Shown: piece after piece, positions 6,866-14,945 of the stretch | Layout of the letters: each line of letters opens with the position of its first letter | Position numbering within the stretch: the stretch's first letter is position 1 | From: UBA10329 sp964500205 | GTDB taxonomy: Bacteria > Bacteroidota > Bacteroidia > UBA10329 | DNA length: 64,000 bases | Direction of reading: 5' to 3' | Assembly (NCBI GenBank): GCA_964500205.1 | Contig: CAZCNS010000002.1 | Span: 248,001 to 312,000, forward strand | The notes under the pieces: generated by a model | Databases searched by the model: none | The model's input: only the letters and a program-made list of their open reading frames with translations | Told to the model about the DNA's origin: nothing | Translations under genes and position numbers: made by a program

Positions 6866-8209
6866 ATGAAAACCGATGCACTCCATGCCGTATCGCCCAT
6901 AGACGGACGGTACGCCCGCCACACTTCCGATCTCTCGGTCTATTTCTCTGAGGCCGCGCTCATCCGTTACCGCGTGAGGGTGGAGATTGAGTACTTCATC
7001 GCACTCTGTGAACTGCCGCTGCCACAACTGGCGGACGTTGACCACGGCATTATCCCAAAACTCCGTGAGATCTACCTCCAATTCAACGAAGCGGATGCCC
7101 TGCGCGTGAAGGAACTGGAGCAGACCACCAACCACGATGTGAAGGCGGTGGAATATCTCATCAAAGACAAGTTCGATGCTCTCGGTCTCAGCGGGGCGAA
7201 GGAGTTCATTCACTTCGGACTGACCAGCCAGGACATCAACAACACGGCCACCCCACTAATGATGAAGGAGGCCACGGCCAACGTGGTGCTGCCCCTACTC
7301 GACACACTCATCGCAAAGTTGAGTAGTCTCGCAGATGATTGGAGGGACATCGCACTGCTGGCCCGCACCCACGGACAGCCCGCCTCCCCTACCCGCTTGG
7401 GCAAGGAGATGAGCGTGTTCGTGGAAAGGCTAGAGGCGCAGCGAGGCCAACTGCTGGCCGTGCCCTACTCCGCCAAGTTCGGGGGGGCCACGGGGAATTT
7501 CAATGCGCATCATGTGGCCTATCCCGAAATCGACTGGACAGGCTTCGCCAATGGCTTTGTGAACAGCACGCTCGGCCTGAGCCGCTCGCAGACCACCACC
7601 CAGATCGAGCACTACGACAACATCGCGGCCTGGTGCGATGCCCTGCGCAGGATCAACACCATCATCCTCGACCTGGACCGCGATATGTGGATGTATGTGA
7701 TGAATGACCTGTTCAAGCAGCGCATCAAGACGGGTGAGGTGGGCTCATCGGCCATGCCGCACAAGGTTAATCCCATCGACTTCGAGAACTCGGAGGGCAA
7801 CATCGGCCTCGCCAACGCGATGCTGGGGCATCTGGCCGAGAAGCTTCCTGTGTCGCGGCTTCAGCGTGACCTTACGGACAGCACCGTGCTGCGGAACATC
7901 GGTGTGCCGCTGGGCTACATGCTCATCGCCATGAAGAGCACCCTGCGCGGACTGGACAAGCTACTGGTGAACGAGGAGCGCATCCACGCTGAACTGGAGC
8001 AGAACTGGGTCGTGGTGGCCGAGGGCATCCAGACGGTGCTTAGGCGCGAGGGCTACCCGCAGCCTTACGAGGCTCTCAAGGAGTTCAGCCGCACCAATGC
8101 CAAACTGGATAAAACGGCCATGCTCGCTTTCATCGACTCACTGGCGGTGAGCGATGTCATCAAAGAGGAACTGCGCGCCATCACGCCTTTCAATTACGTA
8201 GGCATCTGA
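6866..8209 (+). CDS. purB: adenylosuccinate lyase
   Basis: PurB removes fumarate from SAICAR and from adenylosuccinate in purine synthesis. The 447-residue product has the N-terminal SPIDGRYA, the HFGLTSQDINNTA region, TRTHGQPASPT-like residues (ARTHGQPASPTRLGKEM) and the fumarase-superfamily signature GSSAMPHKVNPIDFENSEGN. Length and motifs are those of the long bacterial PurB type. The NlpE-like gene follows after 14 bp and is probably cotranscribed. Confidence 0.97.
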   Translation: MKTDALHAVSPIDGRYARHTSDLSVYFSEAALIRYRVRVEIEYFIALCELPLPQLADVDHGIIPKLREIYLQFNEADALRVKELEQTTNHDVKAVEYLIKDKFDALGLSGAKEFIHFGLTSQDINNTATPLMMKEATANVVLPLLDTLIAKLSSLADDWRDIALLARTHGQPASPTRLGKEMSVFVERLEAQRGQLLAVPYSAKFGGATGNFNAHHVAYPEIDWTGFANGFVNSTLGLSRSQTTTQIEHYDNIAAWCDALRRINTIILDLDRDMWMYVMNDLFKQRIKTGEVGSSAMPHKVNPIDFENSEGNIGLANAMLGHLAEKLPVSRLQRDLTDSTVLRNIGVPLGYMLIAMKSTLRGLDKLLVNEERIHAELEQNWVVVAEGIQTVLRREGYPQPYEALKEFSRTNAKLDKTAMLAFIDSLAVSDVIKEELRAITPFNYVGI

Positions 8210-8223
8210 TTTTTTCTTCTGAA

Positions 8224-8661
8224 ATGAAGAAAAAAACCGCAACACTTGCTGTTGGCCTTTTGCTGCTGATGACGGCATGCTCGCCCAATGACCATGGGCA
8301 AGCACCGACACCTGCCGTTCCCGACCCTGCGCACAACAGCAGGAATAGTGTTGACTGGGATGGAGTCTATCAAGGAACTGTTCCCTGTGCCGACTGCGAG
8401 GGCATCAGTACTGTAATCATGCTGAACCGTGACCTTACATTCTCGCTGGAGACAATGTACCTCGGCAAATCAGACATTTCTTTTCAAGAAGAAGGCAATT
8501 TCAGCTGGACGGATAATGGCAGCACGGTGATACTAGACCTTGATGGTGAACTGCAACCGACCCGTTATCATGTTGGCGAGAACCGACTCACTCAGCTTGA
8601 CCTGAATGGTGACCGCATCACGGGCGAACTGGCCGACAGCTACGTACTGCTGAAGCAGTGA
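8224..8661 (+). CDS. NlpE-like lipoprotein
   Basis: This 145-residue lipoprotein has a signal ending LLMTAC (acylated Cys19), a Pro-rich linker to about residue 40, and an NlpE N-terminal-type beta-barrel domain with YQGTVPCADCEGIST, in which the CADC pair (Cys55, Cys58) is the family hallmark. NlpE-like domains sense envelope stress and surface contact and bind copper in enterobacteria; that function in this organism is only inferred. It lies 14 bp downstream of purB and converges on truA. Confidence 0.8.
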   Translation: MKKKTATLAVGLLLLMTACSPNDHGQAPTPAVPDPAHNSRNSVDWDGVYQGTVPCADCEGISTVIMLNRDLTFSLETMYLGKSDISFQEEGNFSWTDNGSTVILDLDGELQPTRYHVGENRLTQLDLNGDRITGELADSYVLLKQ

Positions 8662-8673
8662 CCATAGCGAAGG

Positions 8674-9462
8674 TTATTTACCATCGTCCTTAAGGAAAAT
8701 GTGGTCGGGATAGACCACCTTGCTGAGATAAAGACCCTGTGCGGGGGCCGATGTGCCAGCCTCGGAGCGGTTGCCGCTATCGAGGATGCGCTGCATCTCA
8801 CCGACCGCATACCTGCCCCGTCCAATATCGACCAGTGTGCCCACCACGGCCCGCACCATGTTCCGCAGGAAACGGTTGGCTGTGATGTGAAAGCGCAGAA
8901 AGTATTCATCCTCCGTCCAGCGAGCCTCAGTAACGGTGCAGATGTTGGTCTTGTTGGCCGCGTGTGACTTGCAGAAACATCCGAAATCGCGCTCACCGAT
9001 GAGCATGGCTGCAGCCTCGTTCATGAGGGTAATGTCCGTGGGATAGACGCACCTCCACGAGAGTCCCTGATGAAACGGATCCTTGTGCTTGATGATGAGG
9101 TACTCGTAGCTTCGCCATCGGGCCGAGAACCGCGCATGGGCGTTGTCCACCATCGGATGCACGGCCTGCACCGCCACATGGGGATGCAACATGTTGTTGA
9201 GCTTGAAGAGAAAAGTCTCAGCCCCATCGGCCAATTCATCAGCGTCAAAATGGGCGAAGTACTGGCTGGCATGGACGCCTGTATCCGTGCGGCCGCAGCC
9301 GATGATACTAACCTTATCGCGCAGCAGTGTGGAGACCTTGTCGGTCAGCTCCTGCTGCACAGTGTGGCCGTTGGGCTGTATCTGCCAACCATGGAAACCG
9401 GTGCCGTTATAGGAGAGTTCGAGAAAGTAGCGCAATTGTAAATGATATAAGAATCCGGTCAC
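8674..9462 (-). CDS. truA: tRNA pseudouridine(38-40) synthase
   Basis: TruA isomerises uridines 38-40 in tRNA anticodon stems. The 262-residue product shows RYFLELSYNGTGFHGWQIQP, the catalytic-Asp motif GCGRTDTGVHASQ, SARWRSYEYLI and RFLRNMVRAVVG. The start is a GTG that overlaps the TGA of the upstream SUI1 gene (GTGA), indicating coupling. It is the last gene of the minus-strand run that begins at the D-D-G-S-C lipoproteins. Confidence 0.94.
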   Translation of the reverse strand: MTGFLYHLQLRYFLELSYNGTGFHGWQIQPNGHTVQQELTDKVSTLLRDKVSIIGCGRTDTGVHASQYFAHFDADELADGAETFLFKLNNMLHPHVAVQAVHPMVDNAHARFSARWRSYEYLIIKHKDPFHQGLSWRCVYPTDITLMNEAAAMLIGERDFGCFCKSHAANKTNICTVTEARWTEDEYFLRFHITANRFLRNMVRAVVGTLVDIGRGRYAVGEMQRILDSGNRSEAGTSAPAQGLYLSKVVYPDHIFLKDDGK

Positions 9463-9815
9463 CCCCCACTCCTCTTGGCCCTGAACCCCTCTTTCAGCAG
9501 GATGTCCAGCACACGGGCAGCATGGTCGCCTTGCACAATGATCTCACCGTCATTGACCGCACCACCCACCCCGCACTTGGTCTTGAGCAGCTTGCCGAGT
9601 TCCTCCAATGCGGCATCAGGGCCTTGGAACCCAGTGACGATGGTCGCCACCTTGCCCTTGCGGTTCTTGCGGTCGAGCAGCACGCGCAGATCCTGTTTCG
9701 CAGGGGCGATACTTTCCTCCTCCTGCTCCTCACCGCTGTCGAGCGGCAGGTCGCGGTTGGTGCTGAACACCAGACTACCTAGGCTCTCAAGCCCCTTAAA
9801 TGTCTTCTTTGTCAT
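9459..9815 (-). CDS. SUI1/eIF1-family translation factor (YciH-like)
   Basis: The 118-residue product carries a C-terminal SUI1 domain: KGKVATIVTGFQGPDAALEE, LGKLLKTKCGVGGAVNDGEI, and VLDILLKEGFRAKRSGG. In archaea and eukaryotes this fold (eIF1) guards start-codon selection; bacterial YciH proteins have a less clear role in discriminating against non-canonical initiation. The N-terminal 40 residues are acidic and linker-like. Its start overlaps the 3' end of the lipid kinase gene by 20 bp and its stop overlaps truA, so all three are likely translated from one mRNA. Confidence 0.88.
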   Translation of the reverse strand: MTKKTFKGLESLGSLVFSTNRDLPLDSGEEQEEESIAPAKQDLRVLLDRKNRKGKVATIVTGFQGPDAALEELGKLLKTKCGVGGAVNDGEIIVQGDHAARVLDILLKEGFRAKRSGG

Positions 9816-10692
9816 CGGGCACTATCACTTTGAGGGATAACGGATTGACGGTGAAATGCAGCTCCTGTCCCAGATCGAAGGGATCCCCATCGAGGTGCGA
9901 GGTATCGTTGCGCTCCTGCACGATGGTCAGCTCGCGGCAGCGCACAGTTTTCACCAGCGGACTTTTATGGATGTTTCTCAGAAAAAGCCTGATGATGAGT
10001 CCAAGGCTGTTGAGCATAGTGGTGTCGTGGCAAATGACCAGGTCGAGCATCCCATCATCGATGAGCGCCTCTGGGGCGATGAGCGCGTTATTGCCATACT
10101 GAGGCGAGTTGGCCACCGTGATCACATTCGCCACGGCCTCGAACGGCTCGCCACCGTCCACCGTGAATACGTACCGCTGCGGCTTGTACTCACCCAAGGA
10201 TTTTATCCCCACCATGAAATACCGCCAAAGCCCACGCAGCTTCAACTTGTGGAACTTGCTCGACACGTAAGCATCGAAGCCCACGCCAGCCACATTCATG
10301 AACGGGATGCCGTTGGCGATGCCAGTGTCCATCGTGCGAAGGCGGAAGTTGTTGATGTTATCAACTGCTTTGGCAATGTTCATCGGCACCTTGAGCGAAC
10401 CAGCCAGCCCGTTGCCCGACCCTGCGGGAATGATACCGAGAGCCACGTCAGTGCCTGCCAGCGCAGACCCCACCTCGTTGATGCTGCCGTCACCACCTAC
10501 GATCACCACCGCGTGGCAGCCCTTCGCCACGGCCTCCTTCGCCAGTTCGTGTGCGTGGCGGTGATACTCGGTGTAAACCGTCTCTATCTCAAACTTTTCC
10601 GTGTCCAAACGCTCCGCGAGCAGGCGGGCAGCCTTCTTCTGCCTCCCAGTGCCTGACACGGGGTTGACGATGATGCGCAATCTCCTCTTCAT
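9796..10692 (-). CDS. YegS/DagK-family lipid kinase
   Basis: The 298-residue product has the diacylglycerol-kinase catalytic fold: RIIVNPVSGTGRQKKAA, VVIVGGDGSINEVGSAL and GIIPAGSGNGLAGSL. It is probably a cytosolic kinase acting on diacylglycerol or another membrane lipid. MKRRLRIIVNP at 10692 is preferred over an ATG 18 bases upstream, which would overlap the preceding gene by 13 bp. The adjacent LTA-synthase-like enzyme could release diacylglycerol when it transfers lipid head groups, which would give this kinase a substrate to recycle; that link is inference from adjacency. Confidence 0.88.
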   Translation of the reverse strand: MKRRLRIIVNPVSGTGRQKKAARLLAERLDTEKFEIETVYTEYHRHAHELAKEAVAKGCHAVVIVGGDGSINEVGSALAGTDVALGIIPAGSGNGLAGSLKVPMNIAKAVDNINNFRLRTMDTGIANGIPFMNVAGVGFDAYVSSKFHKLKLRGLWRYFMVGIKSLGEYKPQRYVFTVDGGEPFEAVANVITVANSPQYGNNALIAPEALIDDGMLDLVICHDTTMLNSLGLIIRLFLRNIHKSPLVKTVRCRELTIVQERNDTSHLDGDPFDLGQELHFTVNPLSLKVIVPDDKEDI

Positions 10693-10697
10693 TCCCT

Positions 10698-12584
10698 TCA
10701 CTCTTGCCACGCCTCCAACGTCATGCGGTTGTGGATGAGCGCACGTCTGTAATTCTGCAAATATCCTTTCATCAGCCGCTCCCGCAAGGCGGTTTCGTCA
10801 AGCCGCACCTCCTTGGTATCGTTGTGCGCCATGGGGTCGATGGCGAGGTCGTACAGTGCCATCACCTGCTCGCCATTGAAGGTCAGCAACATGCCGTCAT
10901 TCAGTATCTGGTAGCGGTCGAACTTGAAGGCCACGGCCATGTGCGGGTCATTTCCATTGAAAACATTGAAACCCAGTGAGAAGAACGGTTTACCGTAACC
11001 CAGCAGCGAGAGCACCGATGGCATGATGTCCACCTGCTGCATCACCGTGTCCCAGCGGCCCTTGAGCAGCGTGTCGCTTGGATGGAAGAAAAGGATGGGA
11101 ACACGCAGCGAGCCGAGCGTGGTCTGAAACTCGGAGAACTCCGAAAGCGAGGTGTGGTCGGCCGTGATGACGAAAAGCGTGCTGTCGAACCAGTCCGTTC
11201 TTTGCGCAGCCTCGAAGAACTGACGCAGCGACCAGTCCGCATAGCCGATGCTCTCGTGGATGGGCAGGGTTCCTTCGGGGAAAAGCCCTTTCATCTCCTT
11301 CGGGACGGTGTAGGGATGATGGCTGGAGAGCGAGAACAGTCCTGCCATGAATGGCTTTTTCATCTCCGAAAAAAAATCGACACTATAAGTGAGGAAGTGA
11401 TGGTCGAAGATTCCCCAGTGGCCGTCATGGTGGCCCTCGTGCGGATATTCGCGCCTGCCGATATACTGGTCGAAACCCGCCTGATAGGCGAACGACTCCA
11501 GCCCCATAGTGCCATTTTCCCCACCATGAAGGAAAGCCGATGAATAGCCCATTTCCCCCAACAGTGATGGCAGGCTCTCGAAGCGGTTCTGTGCGTAGCG
11601 TGAGGTGATGAACGGCTCGTACATCAGCGTGGGCAGGGCTGCGAGACAGGCGGGCACGCCCTCGATGGAGCGGTGGCCGTTGGCATGGGCATTCGTCATC
11701 AGCAGCCCCTCAGCGCACAGCGAGTCGAGGAATGGCGTATAGGTTTGGCCCTTGCCGTTGAGCGCGCCCACATACTCGCTGCCGAAGCTCTCCATGATGA
11801 GCACCACCACGTTGTGCCCGCGAAGCCTGCCGTGCCATTCGCCCACAGGTTGCTGGACGGGACTGACGGGGTTCTCGCCCTCAGGGAAATAGACCTTCTC
11901 CAGCAGATCAGGCTTTCCGAGGGTCTTTAGAATGGTGAAGGAAGTATTGAGTTCCAACACGCTGAAATGGGGTTGTCCTCCCCTGCCCGCATCAATGATG
12001 CCGATGGGAATGCGCTGCATGCCTCCCCGCATCGCCACGACCATCAGCGCACCGAACAGCACCATGACGCCCGTGGCCACAAATTTCCCTGCCTTTTCCT
12101 TTTCCCTCAGAAAAACAGGATGGACAGTCCTGTTGTAAAGAAAAAGCACCAGAAGCATGATCAAGAGCCACAGGGCGATGAGGTACCAGAAATCACGCAC
12201 GAGGTCGGGGCCAATGAGCAAGATGTCCTTGCTGAGAAAGGCGAACTGAAACAGGTCATCGGTACTGCGCCTTGATGTGAAGCGGAAGAACTCGGCATCA
12301 ATGCAATTGAGCAGATTCATGGCTCCAACCGCGCCAAGAAACCACAGACGTTGAAAAGCCCTCACCTTGTCATGAACGGGAAGAAGTAGAACAAACGGCA
12401 GCAGCCAGTATGCAGAACTCACCGCATCGAAGCGGATGCCGTTCACAAAAACCGACAGAACCTCCGAAGCCCCTCCACGGAAGGACGCGAGGTTATTGAC
12501 AAAGAAAACGAGTCGGGTGAGCGTTAGCGATATTAAGGCGATGGCCCAAGACGCCACGAACCTCCTGATGAGGGCACGGTGCAT
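10698..12584 (-). CDS. LTA synthase-family sulfatase (phosphoglycerol transferase-like)
   Basis: The 628-residue membrane protein has about five N-terminal transmembrane helices (to residue ~200) and a C-terminal extracytoplasmic sulfatase-type domain. Motifs include VVVLIMESFGSEY (metal ligand Glu), GHRSIEGVPACLA with the probable Ser nucleophile, FLHGGENGTMGL, GIFDHHF, LFSLSSHHPY and FVITADHTS. The family transfers phosphoglycerol, phosphoethanolamine or related groups from lipids to glycans. In a Gram-negative Bacteroidota the acceptor is unknown. It lies 5 bp upstream of the lipid kinase start and 13 bp downstream of the lipoprotein cluster on the same strand. Confidence 0.88.
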   Translation of the reverse strand: MHRALIRRFVASWAIALISLTLTRLVFFVNNLASFRGGASEVLSVFVNGIRFDAVSSAYWLLPFVLLLPVHDKVRAFQRLWFLGAVGAMNLLNCIDAEFFRFTSRRSTDDLFQFAFLSKDILLIGPDLVRDFWYLIALWLLIMLLVLFLYNRTVHPVFLREKEKAGKFVATGVMVLFGALMVVAMRGGMQRIPIGIIDAGRGGQPHFSVLELNTSFTILKTLGKPDLLEKVYFPEGENPVSPVQQPVGEWHGRLRGHNVVVLIMESFGSEYVGALNGKGQTYTPFLDSLCAEGLLMTNAHANGHRSIEGVPACLAALPTLMYEPFITSRYAQNRFESLPSLLGEMGYSSAFLHGGENGTMGLESFAYQAGFDQYIGRREYPHEGHHDGHWGIFDHHFLTYSVDFFSEMKKPFMAGLFSLSSHHPYTVPKEMKGLFPEGTLPIHESIGYADWSLRQFFEAAQRTDWFDSTLFVITADHTSLSEFSEFQTTLGSLRVPILFFHPSDTLLKGRWDTVMQQVDIMPSVLSLLGYGKPFFSLGFNVFNGNDPHMAVAFKFDRYQILNDGMLLTFNGEQVMALYDLAIDPMAHNDTKEVRLDETALRERLMKGYLQNYRRALIHNRMTLEAWQE

Positions 12585-12597
12585 GGCTGCAAGTTAC

Positions 12598-13122
12598 TCA
12601 GTCAACAGGCGTGCAGAATATCACGCAGTCCCGATAAACCTCCTGACCACTTGGCAACCAAGCGCTATAGAGAATAGTAATGTAGCCAGTATCGTCCATA
12701 TGGCCCTCGCCACGGAAAGTCAGGGGCTGACCGCCTACACTCAGGTCCTGCCGCGGGATGACGAGCTCCTGACGGCTGATCAGCGCACGGACGGTGATTC
12801 CGTTAGTGCCGAAATTGATTATCTTCACATCATCCTTCTCATCCACTCGAAGGTCGTCCTCGGCTATGGTCATGAAGTTAGGTTCCACCATCAAAGTGTC
12901 GGGCCAGCAGATGTGCAGTGCTTCATAGACCCCGAGGAATTTATCGCGGGCATTGATGCATGTACCATCATCGCGCACGGCATCGGGATTATAATTGTCA
13001 GCCCTGCGATTAGTACACCCCACCTCTTCGTTGCATCCGGAAATCACCGTAGATAATGCCAGTCCGGTGATAAGGACCATAGCGAGGAGCAAACGGTTTG
13101 ACAGTGCGTTCATCTGATTCAT
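12598..13122 (-). CDS. D-D-G-T-C motif lipoprotein, paralogue A
   Basis: This 174-residue lipoprotein of unknown function has a signal ending VISGC. Directly after the acylated Cys comes N-E-E-V-GC, then RADNYNPDAVRDDGTC and ARDKFLGVY, a cysteine-bounded motif shared with three upstream paralogues. The remaining ~120 residues alternate hydrophobic and polar residues, suggesting a small beta-barrel or sandwich, with FRGEGHMD near the end and a terminal C-V-I-F-C. The start is placed at MNQMNALSNRLL, one base after the stop of paralogue B; the in-frame ATG 24 bases upstream would overlap paralogue B. Confidence 0.8.
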   Translation of the reverse strand: MNQMNALSNRLLLAMVLITGLALSTVISGCNEEVGCTNRRADNYNPDAVRDDGTCINARDKFLGVYEALHICWPDTLMVEPNFMTIAEDDLRVDEKDDVKIINFGTNGITVRALISRQELVIPRQDLSVGGQPLTFRGEGHMDDTGYITILYSAWLPSGQEVYRDCVIFCTPVD

Positions 13123-13123
13123 C

Positions 13124-13645
13124 TCAATCCTCCAATTCCTTGACACCGTAAAGGTTAAGATACAGGGTTATATCCTGAAAGACACCTGGTTCCACCTCCA
13201 CATTCTCTTCAAGCCTTGTGTAATTCAGTTCCAGCACACGGCCATTTATGCGCCCCTCACCACTGAAGCGGTATGCTCCGATAGTCTGATTGATGGTGAA
13301 TCTGTACTGCGATACAATTCTGCCTGCAAGGGCGTAGATAGGCTGGTCGAAGTTGGTGATGCCGATGATGAGCATATCGGGGGTCTGTGCCGTCTCATCT
13401 GTGATGCTAACTCTTACTTGATCGTAGGACGTCATAACCTCATCACCCAGATGCGATGTGCCATTGCACTCGAACTCTCCGATGAATTTGAGGCGGGTGG
13501 GAACACAGGTGTCATCATCTTCCTTGGCCTCAGGATCGAAGTTGTCACTGAACGGGTCGGTGCAGCCCCTGCGGGGGTCGCACCCGGAAAGGACGACAGC
13601 GGAGCATCCCAGAACCATCATCATCACAAACAAATTTCTGACCAT
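13124..13645 (-). CDS. D-D-D-T-C motif lipoprotein, paralogue B
   Basis: This 173-residue lipoprotein of unknown function starts MVRNLFVMMMVLGCSAVVL and has the lipobox end VLSGC. The conserved block follows: D-P-R-R-GC, FSDNFDPEAKEDDDTC and TRLKFIGEF. The rest is predicted beta-rich, with YRFSGEGRINGRVLELNY aligning with the GEG motif of paralogue A. Its stop and the start of paralogue A are separated by one base. A 75-bp gap separates it from paralogue C upstream. Confidence 0.8.
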   Translation of the reverse strand: MVRNLFVMMMVLGCSAVVLSGCDPRRGCTDPFSDNFDPEAKEDDDTCVPTRLKFIGEFECNGTSHLGDEVMTSYDQVRVSITDETAQTPDMLIIGITNFDQPIYALAGRIVSQYRFTINQTIGAYRFSGEGRINGRVLELNYTRLEENVEVEPGVFQDITLYLNLYGVKELED

Positions 13646-13720
13646 TGGCAGCAGCTATTACAAGGTACTAAGAACGGTGAAATTATGGGAAAGTGACGAG
13701 ATCGAGTTAATTCCCATGTC

Positions 13721-14194
13721 TCAGTTCCTAACACAGCGGTCGAGGCAGTTGGTGATGACCACCGTGCCTGTACGGCTGTCACGGATTCTGATGGACATGT
13801 CCAGTATGCCATTCTCTTCGTCAAAAACCCCAGCACCCTCAACAGTTACAGACGACCGGACGGTCTGCCGCTCTGGCTCCAGCACAAGATTAACCCCCGA
13901 TACACGGGCCTTCACCCTACCGAGGGTGTCACCAATGGCACTTATCTCTACAATGAATCGGTCGCTCGTCTCGCTGATGGTCCGGATATAGGCACCACTG
14001 ATACAATCTGAGGTGACCACGTACTGACCAAGAAACTTGTCTCTCATCTCGACACAAGACCCATCATCCACAATGGCCTCAGGGTCATAGTTCTCTGAAC
14101 CGAAAACATTACAGCCCCGCTGCTTTCCACAGCCCAAAACGAGCAGTGAGACTGCTGTCAGGGGCAGAAGATTCATCACAAGACGCTTGACCAT
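13721..14194 (-). CDS. D-D-G-S-C motif lipoprotein, paralogue C
   Basis: This 157-residue lipoprotein of unknown function has a signal ending LLVLGC and the shared block G-K-Q-R-GC, SENYDPEAIVDDGSC and MRDKFLGQY. The C-terminal part is beta-rich, with VTVEGAGVFDEENGILDMSI corresponding to the GEG region of paralogues A and B, and ends with N-C-L-D-R-C like paralogue A. The start MVKRLVMNLLPLTAV was chosen; an ATG 18 bases upstream and another 18 bases downstream are possible. Confidence 0.78.
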   Translation of the reverse strand: MVKRLVMNLLPLTAVSLLVLGCGKQRGCNVFGSENYDPEAIVDDGSCVEMRDKFLGQYVVTSDCISGAYIRTISETSDRFIVEISAIGDTLGRVKARVSGVNLVLEPERQTVRSSVTVEGAGVFDEENGILDMSIRIRDSRTGTVVITNCLDRCVRN

Positions 14195-14222
14195 AGACCC
14201 TTGGATCATCAACGAAATGTTC

Positions 14223-14735
14223 CTATTGCTTTGTGAAATAATACTGGTGGACTTGGATGGACTCGGTCAATGCTGGTGGTTCCCCATCTACGAGGGGCAC
14301 TTTGGTGGTCAACGAGAGATAGACATCTACCGAGTCGCCCGTCAAAAATTCCCCTGAGCCGCTAAAAGTCCTTGTAAACGTGAACCCTTGAAAGGTCTCC
14401 TCCTTGCTGTAGGGGTTCATGATGATGTCGAAGGCACGAATGACCCCTGACAGGATGAAGAGGTTGTCGAGGTTGAGCACAAACGTATTGTTGGCAACAC
14501 CAGACTCAGAGAATCGCGCTGTACCTTTCACAATACTGTCGGTACCGTCATTGTCCCAGATGCGGGTATACCTGTAATCTCCGATGAGTTTGGGCCGCGC
14601 CTCGATGCACGAGCCATCGTTACGCTCGGCCTCGGGGTCGTAATTCTCAGCCGTGATGTCAGTGCAGCCTGCCTTTGGAAGACAACCACCGAGCACTGCC
14701 ATTGAGAGGAAGAGACCGAAGATGCGCAGGGTCAT
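14223..14735 (-). CDS. D-D-G-S-C motif lipoprotein, paralogue D
   Basis: This 170-residue lipoprotein of unknown function starts MTLRIFGLFLSMAVLGGC. The shared block is L-P-K-A-GC, TAENYDPEAERNDGSC and ARPKLIGDY, followed by a beta-rich body with FSGSGEFLTGDSVDVYLSL in the GEG position. It is the first gene of the minus-strand run, so its upstream region should hold the promoter for the whole unit. The longer frame to 14807 is rejected because the signal peptide begins at 14735. Confidence 0.78.
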   Translation of the reverse strand: MTLRIFGLFLSMAVLGGCLPKAGCTDITAENYDPEAERNDGSCIEARPKLIGDYRYTRIWDNDGTDSIVKGTARFSESGVANNTFVLNLDNLFILSGVIRAFDIIMNPYSKEETFQGFTFTRTFSGSGEFLTGDSVDVYLSLTTKVPLVDGEPPALTESIQVHQYYFTKQ

Positions 14736-14853
14736 TTGCCTTGAATTGAATCGACCGTCAAACGTACGAGTTTTTACGATTGTCCAGTCGCACTCGGTTG
14801 TGTCCACCTACGGGTATCCGAACTATGGGCTTTTGCTGGGGACGCAACATTTA

Positions 14854-14883
14854 TTGAAGCACCCTGTTTTTTAACGAATTTTG
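14854..14883 (+). promoter_or_regulatory. probable promoter of the T9SS type-B protein gene
   Basis: TTG at 14854-14856 and GAATTTTG at 14876-14883 (seven of eight to TAnnTTTG) are separated by 19 bases, 62 bases before the ATG at 14946. Confidence 0.4.
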
Positions 14884-14945
14884 CAAAGGTCGACCGAAGA
14901 ATGTGCAAGCGGTTCGATTCTTGATAAGGCAAACGCCTTCAGGTA

